From an uncultured Desulfobacterium sp. (GTDB lineage: Bacteria > Desulfobacterota > Desulfobacteria > Desulfobacterales > Desulfobacteraceae): 19,728 bases of DNA. Of this stretch, positions 6,533-13,276 are shown piece by piece (within the stretch, counting starts at the first letter, position 1; every line of letters begins with the position of its first letter). The stretch spans positions 1-19,728 of the forward strand of contig CAKZLA010000520.1 in assembly GCA_937124525.1 (NCBI GenBank), given 5' to 3'. Under the pieces are notes generated by a model. That model searched no databases. It was not told the origin of the DNA and saw only the letters and a list, made by a program, of their open reading frames with translations. Made by a program: the position numbers and the translations under genes.

Positions 6533-8050
6533 TTAGATCACCCCTGTCGGTATGGCAAATTGAATGATGTTGGTAACTATTGTCCCTGAATAGAGTCCCA
6601 GAATAATGAGGGTCATGGATGCAATGAGAAATGGAATCAGCATGTCCAGGGGGGCCTCTTTGATGGCAAGGGCGCCTCCATGGGAATGGCTTCCGTGGCT
6701 GCTTCCATGGCTGTCAGCGTCGGCAAAGGGTTCAAAAAAGGCAATTTCAAACAGCCGAAAAAACAGAACCGCATTCACAAGGGAGCTGAAAATCAAAGCG
6801 GCAACAAAAAGATAGTTACCCGCCTGGATACCCCCGGAGATCAGATACCATTTGCTGAAAAAACCGCAGGTGGGCGGCACCCCCACAACGGACAGACCTG
6901 CCAATACAAAGCCTGCCATGGTAAAGGGCATTTTGGCAAACAGCCCCTTGAGATGGTTGCGGGATTCCCCACCGGTTTTCCAGATGAATATACCTGCGGC
7001 AAGGAACAGAGCCAAGGTCATGGCCGCATCGTTGATGATGTGGAGAATGGCCCCTGAGATACCCAGCCGGTTCCCCAGGAAAAACCCACCCACCATGTAG
7101 CCAACTTCAGCGATGATGATATAGGTTAGCATTCTTTTAACGTTTTTCTGGGCCAGGGCTGACAAAGACCCAAACACGATGGTGACAATGGCCAGTAATA
7201 CAATAAAGCCGCTGACATCCAGGTGCCCAAAGGTGTATTCCGGGGTGAACACCGTCATGCAGATACGGATCATAATGTACACGGTGACCTTGGTGGTCAG
7301 GGGGGCAATGAGCCCTGCTGACACCGAGGTGGCCTGGGAATAGGCCTCTGGCAACCAGCCATGCACGGGAAACAGGGCCATCTTAACAAAGAGCCCGGTG
7401 AGGCAGATGATAAAGGCAAATAAAATCACCCCGGATTCCATGTTCAGGGGAATAATGGTGGCAAGTTCGGCCATGTTCAGGGTACCGGTGGCAATGTAAA
7501 GATAACCCACCCCCAGTAGATAAAAGGTGGCCCCAATGGTGCCCAGGAACAGGTAATTGAGGGTGGCAAGGGGTGCCCGGTGGTTACCAAGGCCAATCAA
7601 GGCATACCCGGACAGGGAGACAATTTCCAGAAGCACATAAAGGTTAAAGGCATCCCCGGTGGCTGTCATGCCGATGAGTCCGGCGGTGAATAATACATAA
7701 AGGGCATTAAAGGCCCCTTCTTTGTCCTTGAACTCCGCCTCGATGTTTTTCTTCTGGGCCACAAGGTTAAGGGTGGATACCGCAGTGATAACCACAAGCA
7801 CAATGGCGCTTAAATGATCAATGACATAGACAATGCCCATGGGACCGGCCCAGCCAGCCATCCTGTATTCCATGGCAATTCCGGTGGTGACCACATGGAT
7901 CAACATCAGAACGGCACAGATAAACGAGAAGAACAGAGCTGCAAAGGCAATGCGAAACGGGGCTTTCTGGCTGATCCAGCCTGATCCGGCGGTGACAAGG
8001 GCCGCCAGAAGGGGGATCACGATGATTAAGGCAGGCAGATGACGGGTCAT
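6533..8050 (-). CDS. mrpD: Mrp antiporter subunit D (D1)
   Basis: This 505-residue ion-translocating membrane subunit follows mrpC directly, the normal place for mrpD. E142 (LLEIVSLSGYALIG) matches the TM5 glutamate, K223 (FVKMALFPVHGWLP) the TM7 lysine and K254 (TTKVTVY) the TM8 lysine. The TM12 lysine, expected eight residues after the His of HIIND, is Thr (T345), while the other two D subunits keep Lys there. A histidine-rich loop (HGSSHGSHSHGG, 448-459) lies near the C-terminus. The ATG at 8050 is preceded by GAGGAG inside the 3' end of mrpC. It should work with D2 and D3 in Na+/H+ exchange. Confidence 0.92.
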   Translation of the reverse strand: MTRHLPALIIVIPLLAALVTAGSGWISQKAPFRIAFAALFFSFICAVLMLIHVVTTGIAMEYRMAGWAGPMGIVYVIDHLSAIVLVVITAVSTLNLVAQKKNIEAEFKDKEGAFNALYVLFTAGLIGMTATGDAFNLYVLLEIVSLSGYALIGLGNHRAPLATLNYLFLGTIGATFYLLGVGYLYIATGTLNMAELATIIPLNMESGVILFAFIICLTGLFVKMALFPVHGWLPEAYSQATSVSAGLIAPLTTKVTVYIMIRICMTVFTPEYTFGHLDVSGFIVLLAIVTIVFGSLSALAQKNVKRMLTYIIIAEVGYMVGGFFLGNRLGISGAILHIINDAAMTLALFLAAGIFIWKTGGESRNHLKGLFAKMPFTMAGFVLAGLSVVGVPPTCGFFSKWYLISGGIQAGNYLFVAALIFSSLVNAVLFFRLFEIAFFEPFADADSHGSSHGSHSHGGALAIKEAPLDMLIPFLIASMTLIILGLYSGTIVTNIIQFAIPTGVI

Positions 8051-8055
8051 GGGTT

Positions 8056-8490
8056 TTATCCGCTCCTCAGCTGTTGGTTAATTTCATCTTCCTCCAGGGT
8101 ACCATAGGTTTTATATACCTTTATGGCCAGGGCCAGGGCCACACCAAGGGTGGCCACGCCCACAACAATGGCCGTGAGCATGAGCACATGGGGAAGGGGA
8201 TTGATATAGTCGGCAGCATGGACGGCGTCCATGGCGTGGGCCACCACCTTTTCAGCGCCATGGGCCGCCCCTTCCGGGGGGGCATGGTGCTCCAGGATGG
8301 GAATGGTTGCCCCTTTTTTGTATCCAATGGAGACATAAAAAAGGATAATGGCAGTCTGGAAAATACTCATTCCGACGATTTTTTTAATGAGATTGTTTTT
8401 GGCAATCATGGCATAGAGCCCTATCATCATGAGGATGATGTAGGCCGCATAATTTGCCTTGGCAAGGACAAGCGAGAATATTGATTCCAT
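8056..8490 (-). CDS. mrpC: Mrp antiporter subunit C (NuoK-like), His-rich insertion
   Basis: This 144-residue, three-helix membrane subunit is homologous to NuoK. NNLIKKIVGMSIFQTAIIL (32-50) and NPLPHVLMLTAIVVG (97-111) are the family signatures. It is about 30 residues longer than usual MrpC. The extra length is a His/Ala-rich insertion between helices 2 and 3 (roughly 67-94, with seven His). The ATG at 8490 is preferred because GAGGGA lies 7 bases upstream and it starts one base after the mrpB stop. An ATG five codons earlier is in frame but lacks a good site. Confidence 0.9.
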   Translation of the reverse strand: MESIFSLVLAKANYAAYIILMMIGLYAMIAKNNLIKKIVGMSIFQTAIILFYVSIGYKKGATIPILEHHAPPEGAAHGAEKVVAHAMDAVHAADYINPLPHVLMLTAIVVGVATLGVALALAIKVYKTYGTLEEDEINQQLRSG

Positions 8491-8491
8491 A

Positions 8492-9316
8492 TCAGAGTCC
8501 CTCATCCTGTTTTCCGGCAGAAGACAGGTTGTAATAGATCCATATCATCACCGCAGTCACCGCCACAGCCACACCGATTTCCACCATGAGGATTCCATGG
8601 GAACGGGCCATGACGCGGTCGTTTCCAAACAGGGGGGCAAGGGCACTGTAGTTGAGAAAGACCTCTCCAAATATCAGGCAAAGGGCACCGGTACCAGCAT
8701 AGATAAAAACACCGGCGACACTGAAGAGGGCCGCGGTTTTTTCGCTGAAACTTTTGATGGCGGCTCTCAAATTGTGGGAGATGGCAAATAAAATCACCGA
8801 TGCCCCCATGAGAACGCCTCCCTGGAACCCGCCGCCGGGGCTGTGATGGCCATGGGCCAGAACATAAAGGGCGAAAATCTGGATAAAGGGGATGATCAGC
8901 CGGCAGGTGCGGCTGATGACAAAATCATAGGGAACCCAGCTGGCATCCATGCGTTGGAAGACTACGGAATTTTTGGGGTATTTATCCCCTTCCATGCGAA
9001 TGCTCACCCCGGTGGGTTCATGGCGGTAATATCTATGATATACCTTTTTTCTTTCAATACGCAACAAAAGAAAACAGGCCAGACCCGCCGTGAGGATCAC
9101 CGTGGTTTCAAACATGGTGTCGTAGCCCCTGTAGTCGGCAAGGACCGAGGTGACGATATTTGGTACGGCTGTATCTTCCAGGGTGTGCTGGATGAAATAG
9201 GGGGATAAATGGGTGGATGCCGGTGATTCCGGATCTCCCCAGTCGGGGAATTCCATGGTGAAAACCATGAGAAGCACCCCGCATAGCAGTATGGTAAGTT
9301 TCCCAAGAATTTTCAA
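8492..9316 (-). CDS. mrpB: Mrp antiporter subunit B with MbhE-like N-terminal domain
   Basis: This 274-residue membrane protein appears to join two modules that are separate in archaeal Mbh clusters and sit at the MrpA C-terminus in Bacillus-type Mrp. Residues 1-90 resemble MbhE (NIVTSVLADYRGYDTMFE at 53-70). Residues 130-270 are MnhB/MrpB (HGHHSPGGGFQGGVLMGA at 155-172). The start is TTG at 9316: AAGGAGG lies 8 bases upstream and the preceding gene's TGA overlaps it as TTGA. The frame stays open further upstream, but that part is the shadow of the DUF4040 gene. Confidence 0.9.
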   Translation of the reverse strand: MKILGKLTILLCGVLLMVFTMEFPDWGDPESPASTHLSPYFIQHTLEDTAVPNIVTSVLADYRGYDTMFETTVILTAGLACFLLLRIERKKVYHRYYRHEPTGVSIRMEGDKYPKNSVVFQRMDASWVPYDFVISRTCRLIIPFIQIFALYVLAHGHHSPGGGFQGGVLMGASVILFAISHNLRAAIKSFSEKTAALFSVAGVFIYAGTGALCLIFGEVFLNYSALAPLFGNDRVMARSHGILMVEIGVAVAVTAVMIWIYYNLSSAGKQDEGL

Positions 9317-9558
9317 TCTTTGGTCCTCCTTGTTGTGTGAAATACCGCTGCAACACAGAAAACAGTGCTGACGCCAGCGCCCACGGTGGCTTCGGTAAAT
9401 GCCACATCCACAGCCCCCATCACGGCCCATATCAGGCACAGGAGAAAACTGTAAGCCCCCAGAAGCAGGGCCGCACTTAACAGATCCCTTACCTTGATGG
9501 CTGCAAAGGCGCATATGATAACCAGTAAAAGAATAATCAGTTCAAGTTGGCAGATCAT
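9313..9558 (-). CDS. DUF4040/MbhD-like antiporter subunit (MrpA C-terminal equivalent)
   Basis: This 81-residue protein with three hydrophobic segments corresponds to the domain found near the C-terminus of MrpA in Bacillus and as free-standing MbhD in archaea. The membrane acids and motif are visible: KVRDLLSA (22-29) and DVAFTEATVGAG (51-62) with D51 and E56. It stands alone here, and no NuoL-like MrpA N-terminal part exists in the operon. The D subunits presumably take that role. AGGTGA precedes the ATG. Its stop overlaps the TTG start of mrpB. Confidence 0.88.
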   Translation of the reverse strand: MICQLELIILLLVIICAFAAIKVRDLLSAALLLGAYSFLLCLIWAVMGAVDVAFTEATVGAGVSTVFCVAAVFHTTRRTKD

Positions 9559-9577
9559 GGATTGTCACCTATGCGGT

Positions 9578-9895
9578 TTAATTTTTTTTGGTCCATGGTT
9601 TCAGGCCGGCACGAACACCTGCATCCACAATGGCATGGGTTGCCGTGGGGCTTGTGATGAATACAAAGACCACAATGAGTATGATTTTAAGGGCGGACAA
9701 TAGATTTCCCAGGGAAAAATCGTGGACCACATATAGGGCCAGGCCCGCCATGGACAGAAAAACCCCCATGGAATCCAGCATGCCGGCGGCATGGAGTCTT
9801 GAGTAAAAATCTGGCAGTCGGATCATTCCAACGGAACCGCCGAAAAAAAAGACAAAACCGATAATTATTAACAAAGCAGATATCCAGATTATCAT
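9578..9895 (-). CDS. mrpG: Mrp antiporter subunit G
   Basis: This 105-residue MnhG/PhaG-family membrane subunit has about three helices. The diagnostic segments are GMIRLPDFYSRLHAAG (23-38) and SPTATHAI (82-89). Its ATG overlaps the mrpF stop by four bases (ATGA), so the two are translationally coupled. MrpG is an essential small subunit of Mrp Na+/H+ antiporters with no separate catalytic activity known. Confidence 0.94.
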   Translation of the reverse strand: MIIWISALLIIIGFVFFFGGSVGMIRLPDFYSRLHAAGMLDSMGVFLSMAGLALYVVHDFSLGNLLSALKIILIVVFVFITSPTATHAIVDAGVRAGLKPWTKKN

Positions 9896-10173
9896 TTCAT
9901 CTCCTCACTTAACCCTTTTCGTTTATGAAAATATCGTGAAGCGGCAATGACGGCGATAAAATTCAGCAGCGCGTAGGCAAGGGCGATATCAATGAACATA
10001 TCCACCCGGTTAAAAACAAATCCGATCATGATCAGAAGAACCGTTGTCTTGCTGCCAATGGCATTTACACCCATGAATCGGTCCAGTACTGTGGGGCCCA
10101 TGACGGCCCTGTACAGTGGTACGCCCATGAGTATGGTGAGTACGATGGCTGAAAAGAGGATAAAATTGTCCAT
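9892..10173 (-). CDS. mrpF: Mrp antiporter subunit F
   Basis: This 93-residue MnhF/PhaF-family protein has three membrane helices. Family motifs are GPTVLDR (26-32), with the conserved Asp D31, and DIALAYALLNF (62-72). Length is normal. Its ATG overlaps the mrpE stop by one base (TAATG), and it overlaps mrpG by four, so mrpE, mrpF and mrpG form one tightly coupled block. Confidence 0.94.
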   Translation of the reverse strand: MDNFILFSAIVLTILMGVPLYRAVMGPTVLDRFMGVNAIGSKTTVLLIMIGFVFNRVDMFIDIALAYALLNFIAVIAASRYFHKRKGLSEEMK

Positions 10174-10673
10174 TATTCACCAAAAATTGTGGCAACCCGT
10201 TTCTCCATGTCTCCGGGAAGCGGTGCTGCGGATTCGTTGTCAATGGCATGTATCGCCATATCGCCATATGTCGTAGCGGCGACAGTGATGGTGCCGGGGG
10301 TCAGTGTGATGGAGTTGGCAAAGGTGACCAGCCCCAAGTGTGACTTGATGGTACTTCTGAACTTAATGATCTGGGGATTGATTCTGCTGTGCATGTCACG
10401 GCTTAGGACCAGGCGGAGAACATGGACGTTAGCAAGGACGATCTGCCATATAAGCCATGGAATATACTTAAAAAACCCAACCCATATTTTTGCAACGGTG
10501 CCAAGGCTTGGGGCCGTGATGAGAAAATCAGCGGCCATCCACGCCACAAGGCTACAGGAAAAAATCCCCAGGGTGAGGTGAAAAGAATCGAACTTCCCGG
10601 AAAAGATCATCCAGAAGAAGAATAAAATGAGAAAATTCGTAAAAACAATTGATTTGCGTCGCGTCTTTTTCAA
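10173..10673 (-). CDS. mrpE: Mrp antiporter subunit E, first gene of the operon
   Basis: This 166-residue MnhE-family membrane protein has two or three N-terminal helices and a soluble C-terminal domain. The signature SITLTPGTITV (121-131) and the following HAID (142-145) are clear. The start is taken as TTG at 10673, with GGAG seven bases upstream. A nearby ATG is out of frame. As the first gene of the operon it sets the MrpE-F-G-MbhD-B-C-D order seen in archaeal Mbh and related Mrp modules. Confidence 0.92.
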   Translation of the reverse strand: MKKTRRKSIVFTNFLILFFFWMIFSGKFDSFHLTLGIFSCSLVAWMAADFLITAPSLGTVAKIWVGFFKYIPWLIWQIVLANVHVLRLVLSRDMHSRINPQIIKFRSTIKSHLGLVTFANSITLTPGTITVAATTYGDMAIHAIDNESAAPLPGDMEKRVATIFGE

Positions 10674-10730
10674 AGTAAAGCTCCATTTATATGGGGTTAT
10701 AGCACCTGAAACTGAAGCGGAATTACTTGT

Positions 10731-10788
10731 TTTATAACATTTAGAAAAATGATGACTAATGCATATGTAAAAAACACCAAAAGGTCAA
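10731..10788 (-). promoter_or_regulatory. Candidate promoter region of the mrp operon
   Basis: The 134 bases between the U32 gene stop and mrpE are AT-rich and are the only likely place for an operon promoter. TATAAA at 10736-10731 could be a -10 box, with a poor -35 (TTAGTC) 17 bases upstream. Alternatively TTGACC at 10788-10783 is a fair -35 with a weak -10 (TATGCA). Neither pair is strong. The operon could also be read from the U32 gene, since no convincing terminator lies between. Confidence 0.25.
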
Positions 10789-10807
10789 CAAGTTTTTTTA
10801 AAAAAAA

Positions 10808-12799
10808 TCACAGGAGTGTGAGGTCCCAGTTCCACAGACCCGGTCGTTTTTTTAATGAAATTTCTTTATTTACAGGCTCTTCCATGGTTATAAAATGGTG
10901 GTATCCCGCCTGGTATAAAAGTTCCTTCATGGGAGCAATATTTAATCGCCAACCAGGAAAAATCCAATAGGTGTTTTCCCTTTTTGAAATCCATGATGAC
11001 TCCCCCATGGGACTTAGAAAAGGAGAATCAAGTGAAATATCAGAGGAAATAATTCGCGAAATGGCAAGGGGCCAGTTGCCTTCCAGTACCACCCCCAGCG
11101 GCAGGGTGGTGGTGGACGGCAGACAGAGAAAATCATCCCGGGTTAATTCCGGGCTGACAATGGCACCGGAAAAACCCATGGCCTGGAGCCATGAAAGATG
11201 GGAACCGTTGGCAATATTACAAAAAGGACCTGCCCAGAGATTGAGTTTGGCCGGGGTGTCAAACAGGGAGATCTGCCAGGGGATATTTAAAACAAAATGC
11301 CGGGCATGGCGTTCTAAGGCAAGATCAATGGCCCGTTTTAAATTTTTTTCGTAGTCGGGCCAGAGCACCGGGGGGAGAAACCACCAGGTTTGCTTGAGCT
11401 TTTTTGTGCTCTCATTTTTCACGGTGTTCAGGTCCAGCCACCGGGCAGGGGTCCCCTGAATTCGCCCCTTGGGGGGGGATCGAAAAAGGGCAATTTCCTG
11501 GGCCGTTGGGAGTGTGGGCGTGGTCCATGGGGACCTTTTTCGGCCTGGGGACGGTTTAGTTGCACCGTCCTGGATCATGGGGCTGATATCCGGGGAACTG
11601 AATTTTTCCAGGGTGTGGGTAAGATCCTGGATCAGCACGTTCACCTCTGCTTCCCGGCGGTCTATAATAAAAACAGGGGCTCCCTTGGCCGGTTGGATGC
11701 CCTTGGCGGGCTTAAGCACCAGTTTTCCTTTTTTGGGGATGGATCGGGTCACCCGTTGCACAAAATGCCCTCGGTCATCTTCATAACCAATGCGCAAAAG
11801 ATCCCCCTGCAACAGAGCTTCCCGGGTGATGAAATGGGTGTTTTCGCCTTTTTTAACCCGTCCGATGAACAGGCCGGAGCCTGTTTCAGCATCTTTTTGC
11901 AACGGACTTTGGGGCCGCTGGGACAAGAGATTATAATGGGTGGCGGGTCTGCCCATGGCATATTCAAGAAATGACAGGGCAATTTTTTTCTGCTGGGGGT
12001 CGTGTCCATGGTCCCTGAGCATTTTATAGGCTTTTACCGTGTAAAAGACATAGTGGGGGCTTTTTTTCCTTCCCTCGATTTTCCAGGTGGTCACCCGGGG
12101 AATATCTTTTAACACCTTTACCAGCACATCGGCGGAAAGGTCAAAACAGGAGAAATAGCGTTGTCGTTTATTGTCCTGGCGGTACATGCGCCGGCAGGGC
12201 TGTACACATCTACCCCTAAGGCTGCTGCGGCCCCCAAACCAGCTGCTCCAATAACATCTTCCCGACACCCCATAGCACAGTGCCCCATGGATAAAAGTTT
12301 CAAGGTCCATGCCATCGGGGGTGTTGTTTGCCATGGATTTAATTTCATCAATGGTCAACTCCCGGGGCAGTACCACCTTGGTGATTCCCATCTTTTTTGC
12401 GGCATCAAGGCCCCCGGGAAAGGTGCAGTTGGCCAGGGTTGACAGATGCAGCTCTCCCTTGAAATCAATGTCCCTGGCAATGACTGCCACGCCGGGGTCC
12501 TGGATAATCAGGGCGTGGGGGTGCACATATTTGTTCAGCTTGGTTAAAAGCCGCCGCACCTTATCTTCTTCACCATGCTTGATAAGGGAGTTGAATGCCA
12601 CATGGACCTTGACCCCCTTGCTCCTGGCCAGGGCATTTAACCGTGAGAGTTCTTCCATGCTGAAGTTGCCAGCTTCCATGCGGGCGGAAAAAATTTTAAG
12701 TCCACAATAGATGGCATCTGCACCGGCGGCAATGGCTGCCAGAAAGGTATTCTGATCTCCGGCAGGTGCCAGAATCTGTGGTTTTGTTTTTTTGCTCAT
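10808..12799 (-). CDS. Peptidase U32-family protein, RlhA-like RNA hydroxylase candidate
   Basis: This 663-residue cytoplasmic protein begins with the U32 TIM-barrel start ILAPAGDQNTFLAAIAAGAD (9-28). The U32 signature is ETFIHGALCYGVSGRC (167-182), continuing GGRSSLRGRCVQPCR (189-203). C175, C182, C198 and C202 are candidate ligands of the iron-sulfur cluster found in characterised members. The family was named for peptidases, but characterised members (RlhA, TrhP, UbiU/UbiV) are prephenate- or O2-linked hydroxylases of RNA or quinone. Length close to E. coli RlhA suggests a 23S rRNA C2501 hydroxylase, but the region after about 400 is divergent, so the substrate is open. ATG at 12799 has only a weak ribosome binding site. 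Confidence 0.85.
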   Translation of the reverse strand: MSKKTKPQILAPAGDQNTFLAAIAAGADAIYCGLKIFSARMEAGNFSMEELSRLNALARSKGVKVHVAFNSLIKHGEEDKVRRLLTKLNKYVHPHALIIQDPGVAVIARDIDFKGELHLSTLANCTFPGGLDAAKKMGITKVVLPRELTIDEIKSMANNTPDGMDLETFIHGALCYGVSGRCYWSSWFGGRSSLRGRCVQPCRRMYRQDNKRQRYFSCFDLSADVLVKVLKDIPRVTTWKIEGRKKSPHYVFYTVKAYKMLRDHGHDPQQKKIALSFLEYAMGRPATHYNLLSQRPQSPLQKDAETGSGLFIGRVKKGENTHFITREALLQGDLLRIGYEDDRGHFVQRVTRSIPKKGKLVLKPAKGIQPAKGAPVFIIDRREAEVNVLIQDLTHTLEKFSSPDISPMIQDGATKPSPGRKRSPWTTPTLPTAQEIALFRSPPKGRIQGTPARWLDLNTVKNESTKKLKQTWWFLPPVLWPDYEKNLKRAIDLALERHARHFVLNIPWQISLFDTPAKLNLWAGPFCNIANGSHLSWLQAMGFSGAIVSPELTRDDFLCLPSTTTLPLGVVLEGNWPLAISRIISSDISLDSPFLSPMGESSWISKRENTYWIFPGWRLNIAPMKELLYQAGYHHFITMEEPVNKEISLKKRPGLWNWDLTLL

Positions 12800-12884
12800 G
12801 TTTTGCCATTTTTATGGGTTGAATTTCGTGGGTGTTAAATCAAAAAGTTTATCTGTTTTGCTGGAAAGAATCAATGGCTTTTTT

Positions 12885-12969
12885 ATATGAAAAAGTAGGT
12901 GCTGGGTACTGGGCCTGGGTGCTAACCCACCTTGTTTTTTCATTATTTGTTGTGGCAAGTGTTCTTATC
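12885..12969 (+). repeat. Dispersed copy of the two-hairpin element
   Basis: The order of parts matches the array at 2338-2716: TATATGAAAAA, a hairpin closed by ATGAAAAA (12887-12894) and TTTTTTCAT (12935-12943) with AGGTG/CACCT continuing inside, then ATTATTT, GTTGTGG (12949-12955), and a degraded second hairpin GGCAAG/CTTATC. Compare ATATTT-GTTGTGG in array unit 3. Its first loop contains CTGGGTACTGGGCCTGGGT, a heptamer-like run. It lies upstream of the U32 gene in the same relative orientation as the array lies upstream of the cNMP gene. Confidence 0.65.
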
Positions 12970-13004
12970 TATTCCAATTTTATAGGAAATAGCATGATTT
13001 AAAA

Positions 13005-13042
13005 AAAATACCCGCTCCACAAAATTGTGGAACGGGTATTTT
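13005..13042 (-). terminator. Intrinsic terminator of the permease/IF-2B operon
   Basis: An 18-bp stem with one mismatch (left arm 13005-13022, right arm 13025-13042; core ACCCG and CGGGT) is followed on the - strand by eight T. It lies about 235 bases after the stop of the IF-2B-like gene and should end that transcript. The + strand side also ends in a short T-run, so it may work both ways. Confidence 0.85.
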
Positions 13043-13095
13043 AATAATCCGTATGACCCGCCGGGCATAAAATTTTATAAAAATACGGCATCCTT

Positions 13096-13171
13096 CAAAA
13101 GTACTTTACACTTTTTTAGAGCATTCCCCATTTGCAGGAGCTTTTTCTCAAAAGACTGTAAAGTACTTTTG
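13096..13171. repeat. Long inverted repeat with 15-bp perfect arms
   Basis: CAAAAGTACTTTACA (13096-13110) is exactly complementary to TGTAAAGTACTTTTG (13157-13171). The 46-base interior contains GAGCATTCC and GCAGGAGC, which can pair partly, so the whole would fold into one long hairpin. It lies in the 3' untranslated region of the IF-2B-like gene. It has no transposase and shares no arm sequence with elements A to C, so it seems a separate repeat type. Confidence 0.75.
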
Positions 13172-13220
13172 GGGCCACATGAAAGATACCAAAAATACAA
13201 AGAAGCACAGGCACCGAATA

Positions 13221-13255
13221 CCCAGTACCCAGTACCCAGCCCCAGCACCCAGAAC
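13221..13255. repeat. Heptamer tract, CCCAGTA type
   Basis: Two exact CCCAGTA copies are followed by three degenerate ones (CCCAGCC, CCAGCAC, CCAGAAC), about 35 bases in all, ending 21 bases beyond the IF-2B-like stop. Related runs occur at 12902-12920 (opposite strand) and 16044-16058. Such tracts resemble short tandem repeats known between genes in some bacteria. A role is unknown. Confidence 0.65.
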
Positions 13256-13276
13256 CTAAAACCCACTGCCCCTGAA

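Larger units (their letters stand above)
12800..13276. other. Gene-free, repeat-rich stretch between U32 and IF-2B-like genes
   Basis: No coding region is credible here. An open frame at 13025-13435 runs through inverted repeats and into the next gene antisense. The stretch holds a copy of the two-hairpin element, an intrinsic terminator, CCGTAT/ATACGG arms (13049-13054, 13083-13088), a long inverted repeat and a heptamer tract, each listed separately where supported. Confidence 0.7.

Noticed and set aside
2752..10673. Complex I (nuo) or membrane-bound hydrogenase operon
   Set aside because: mrpE, mrpF, mrpG and mrpB are diagnostic of Mrp/Mbh-type antiporter modules, and no NuoB/C/D/H/I or hydrogenase subunit is present in the window.
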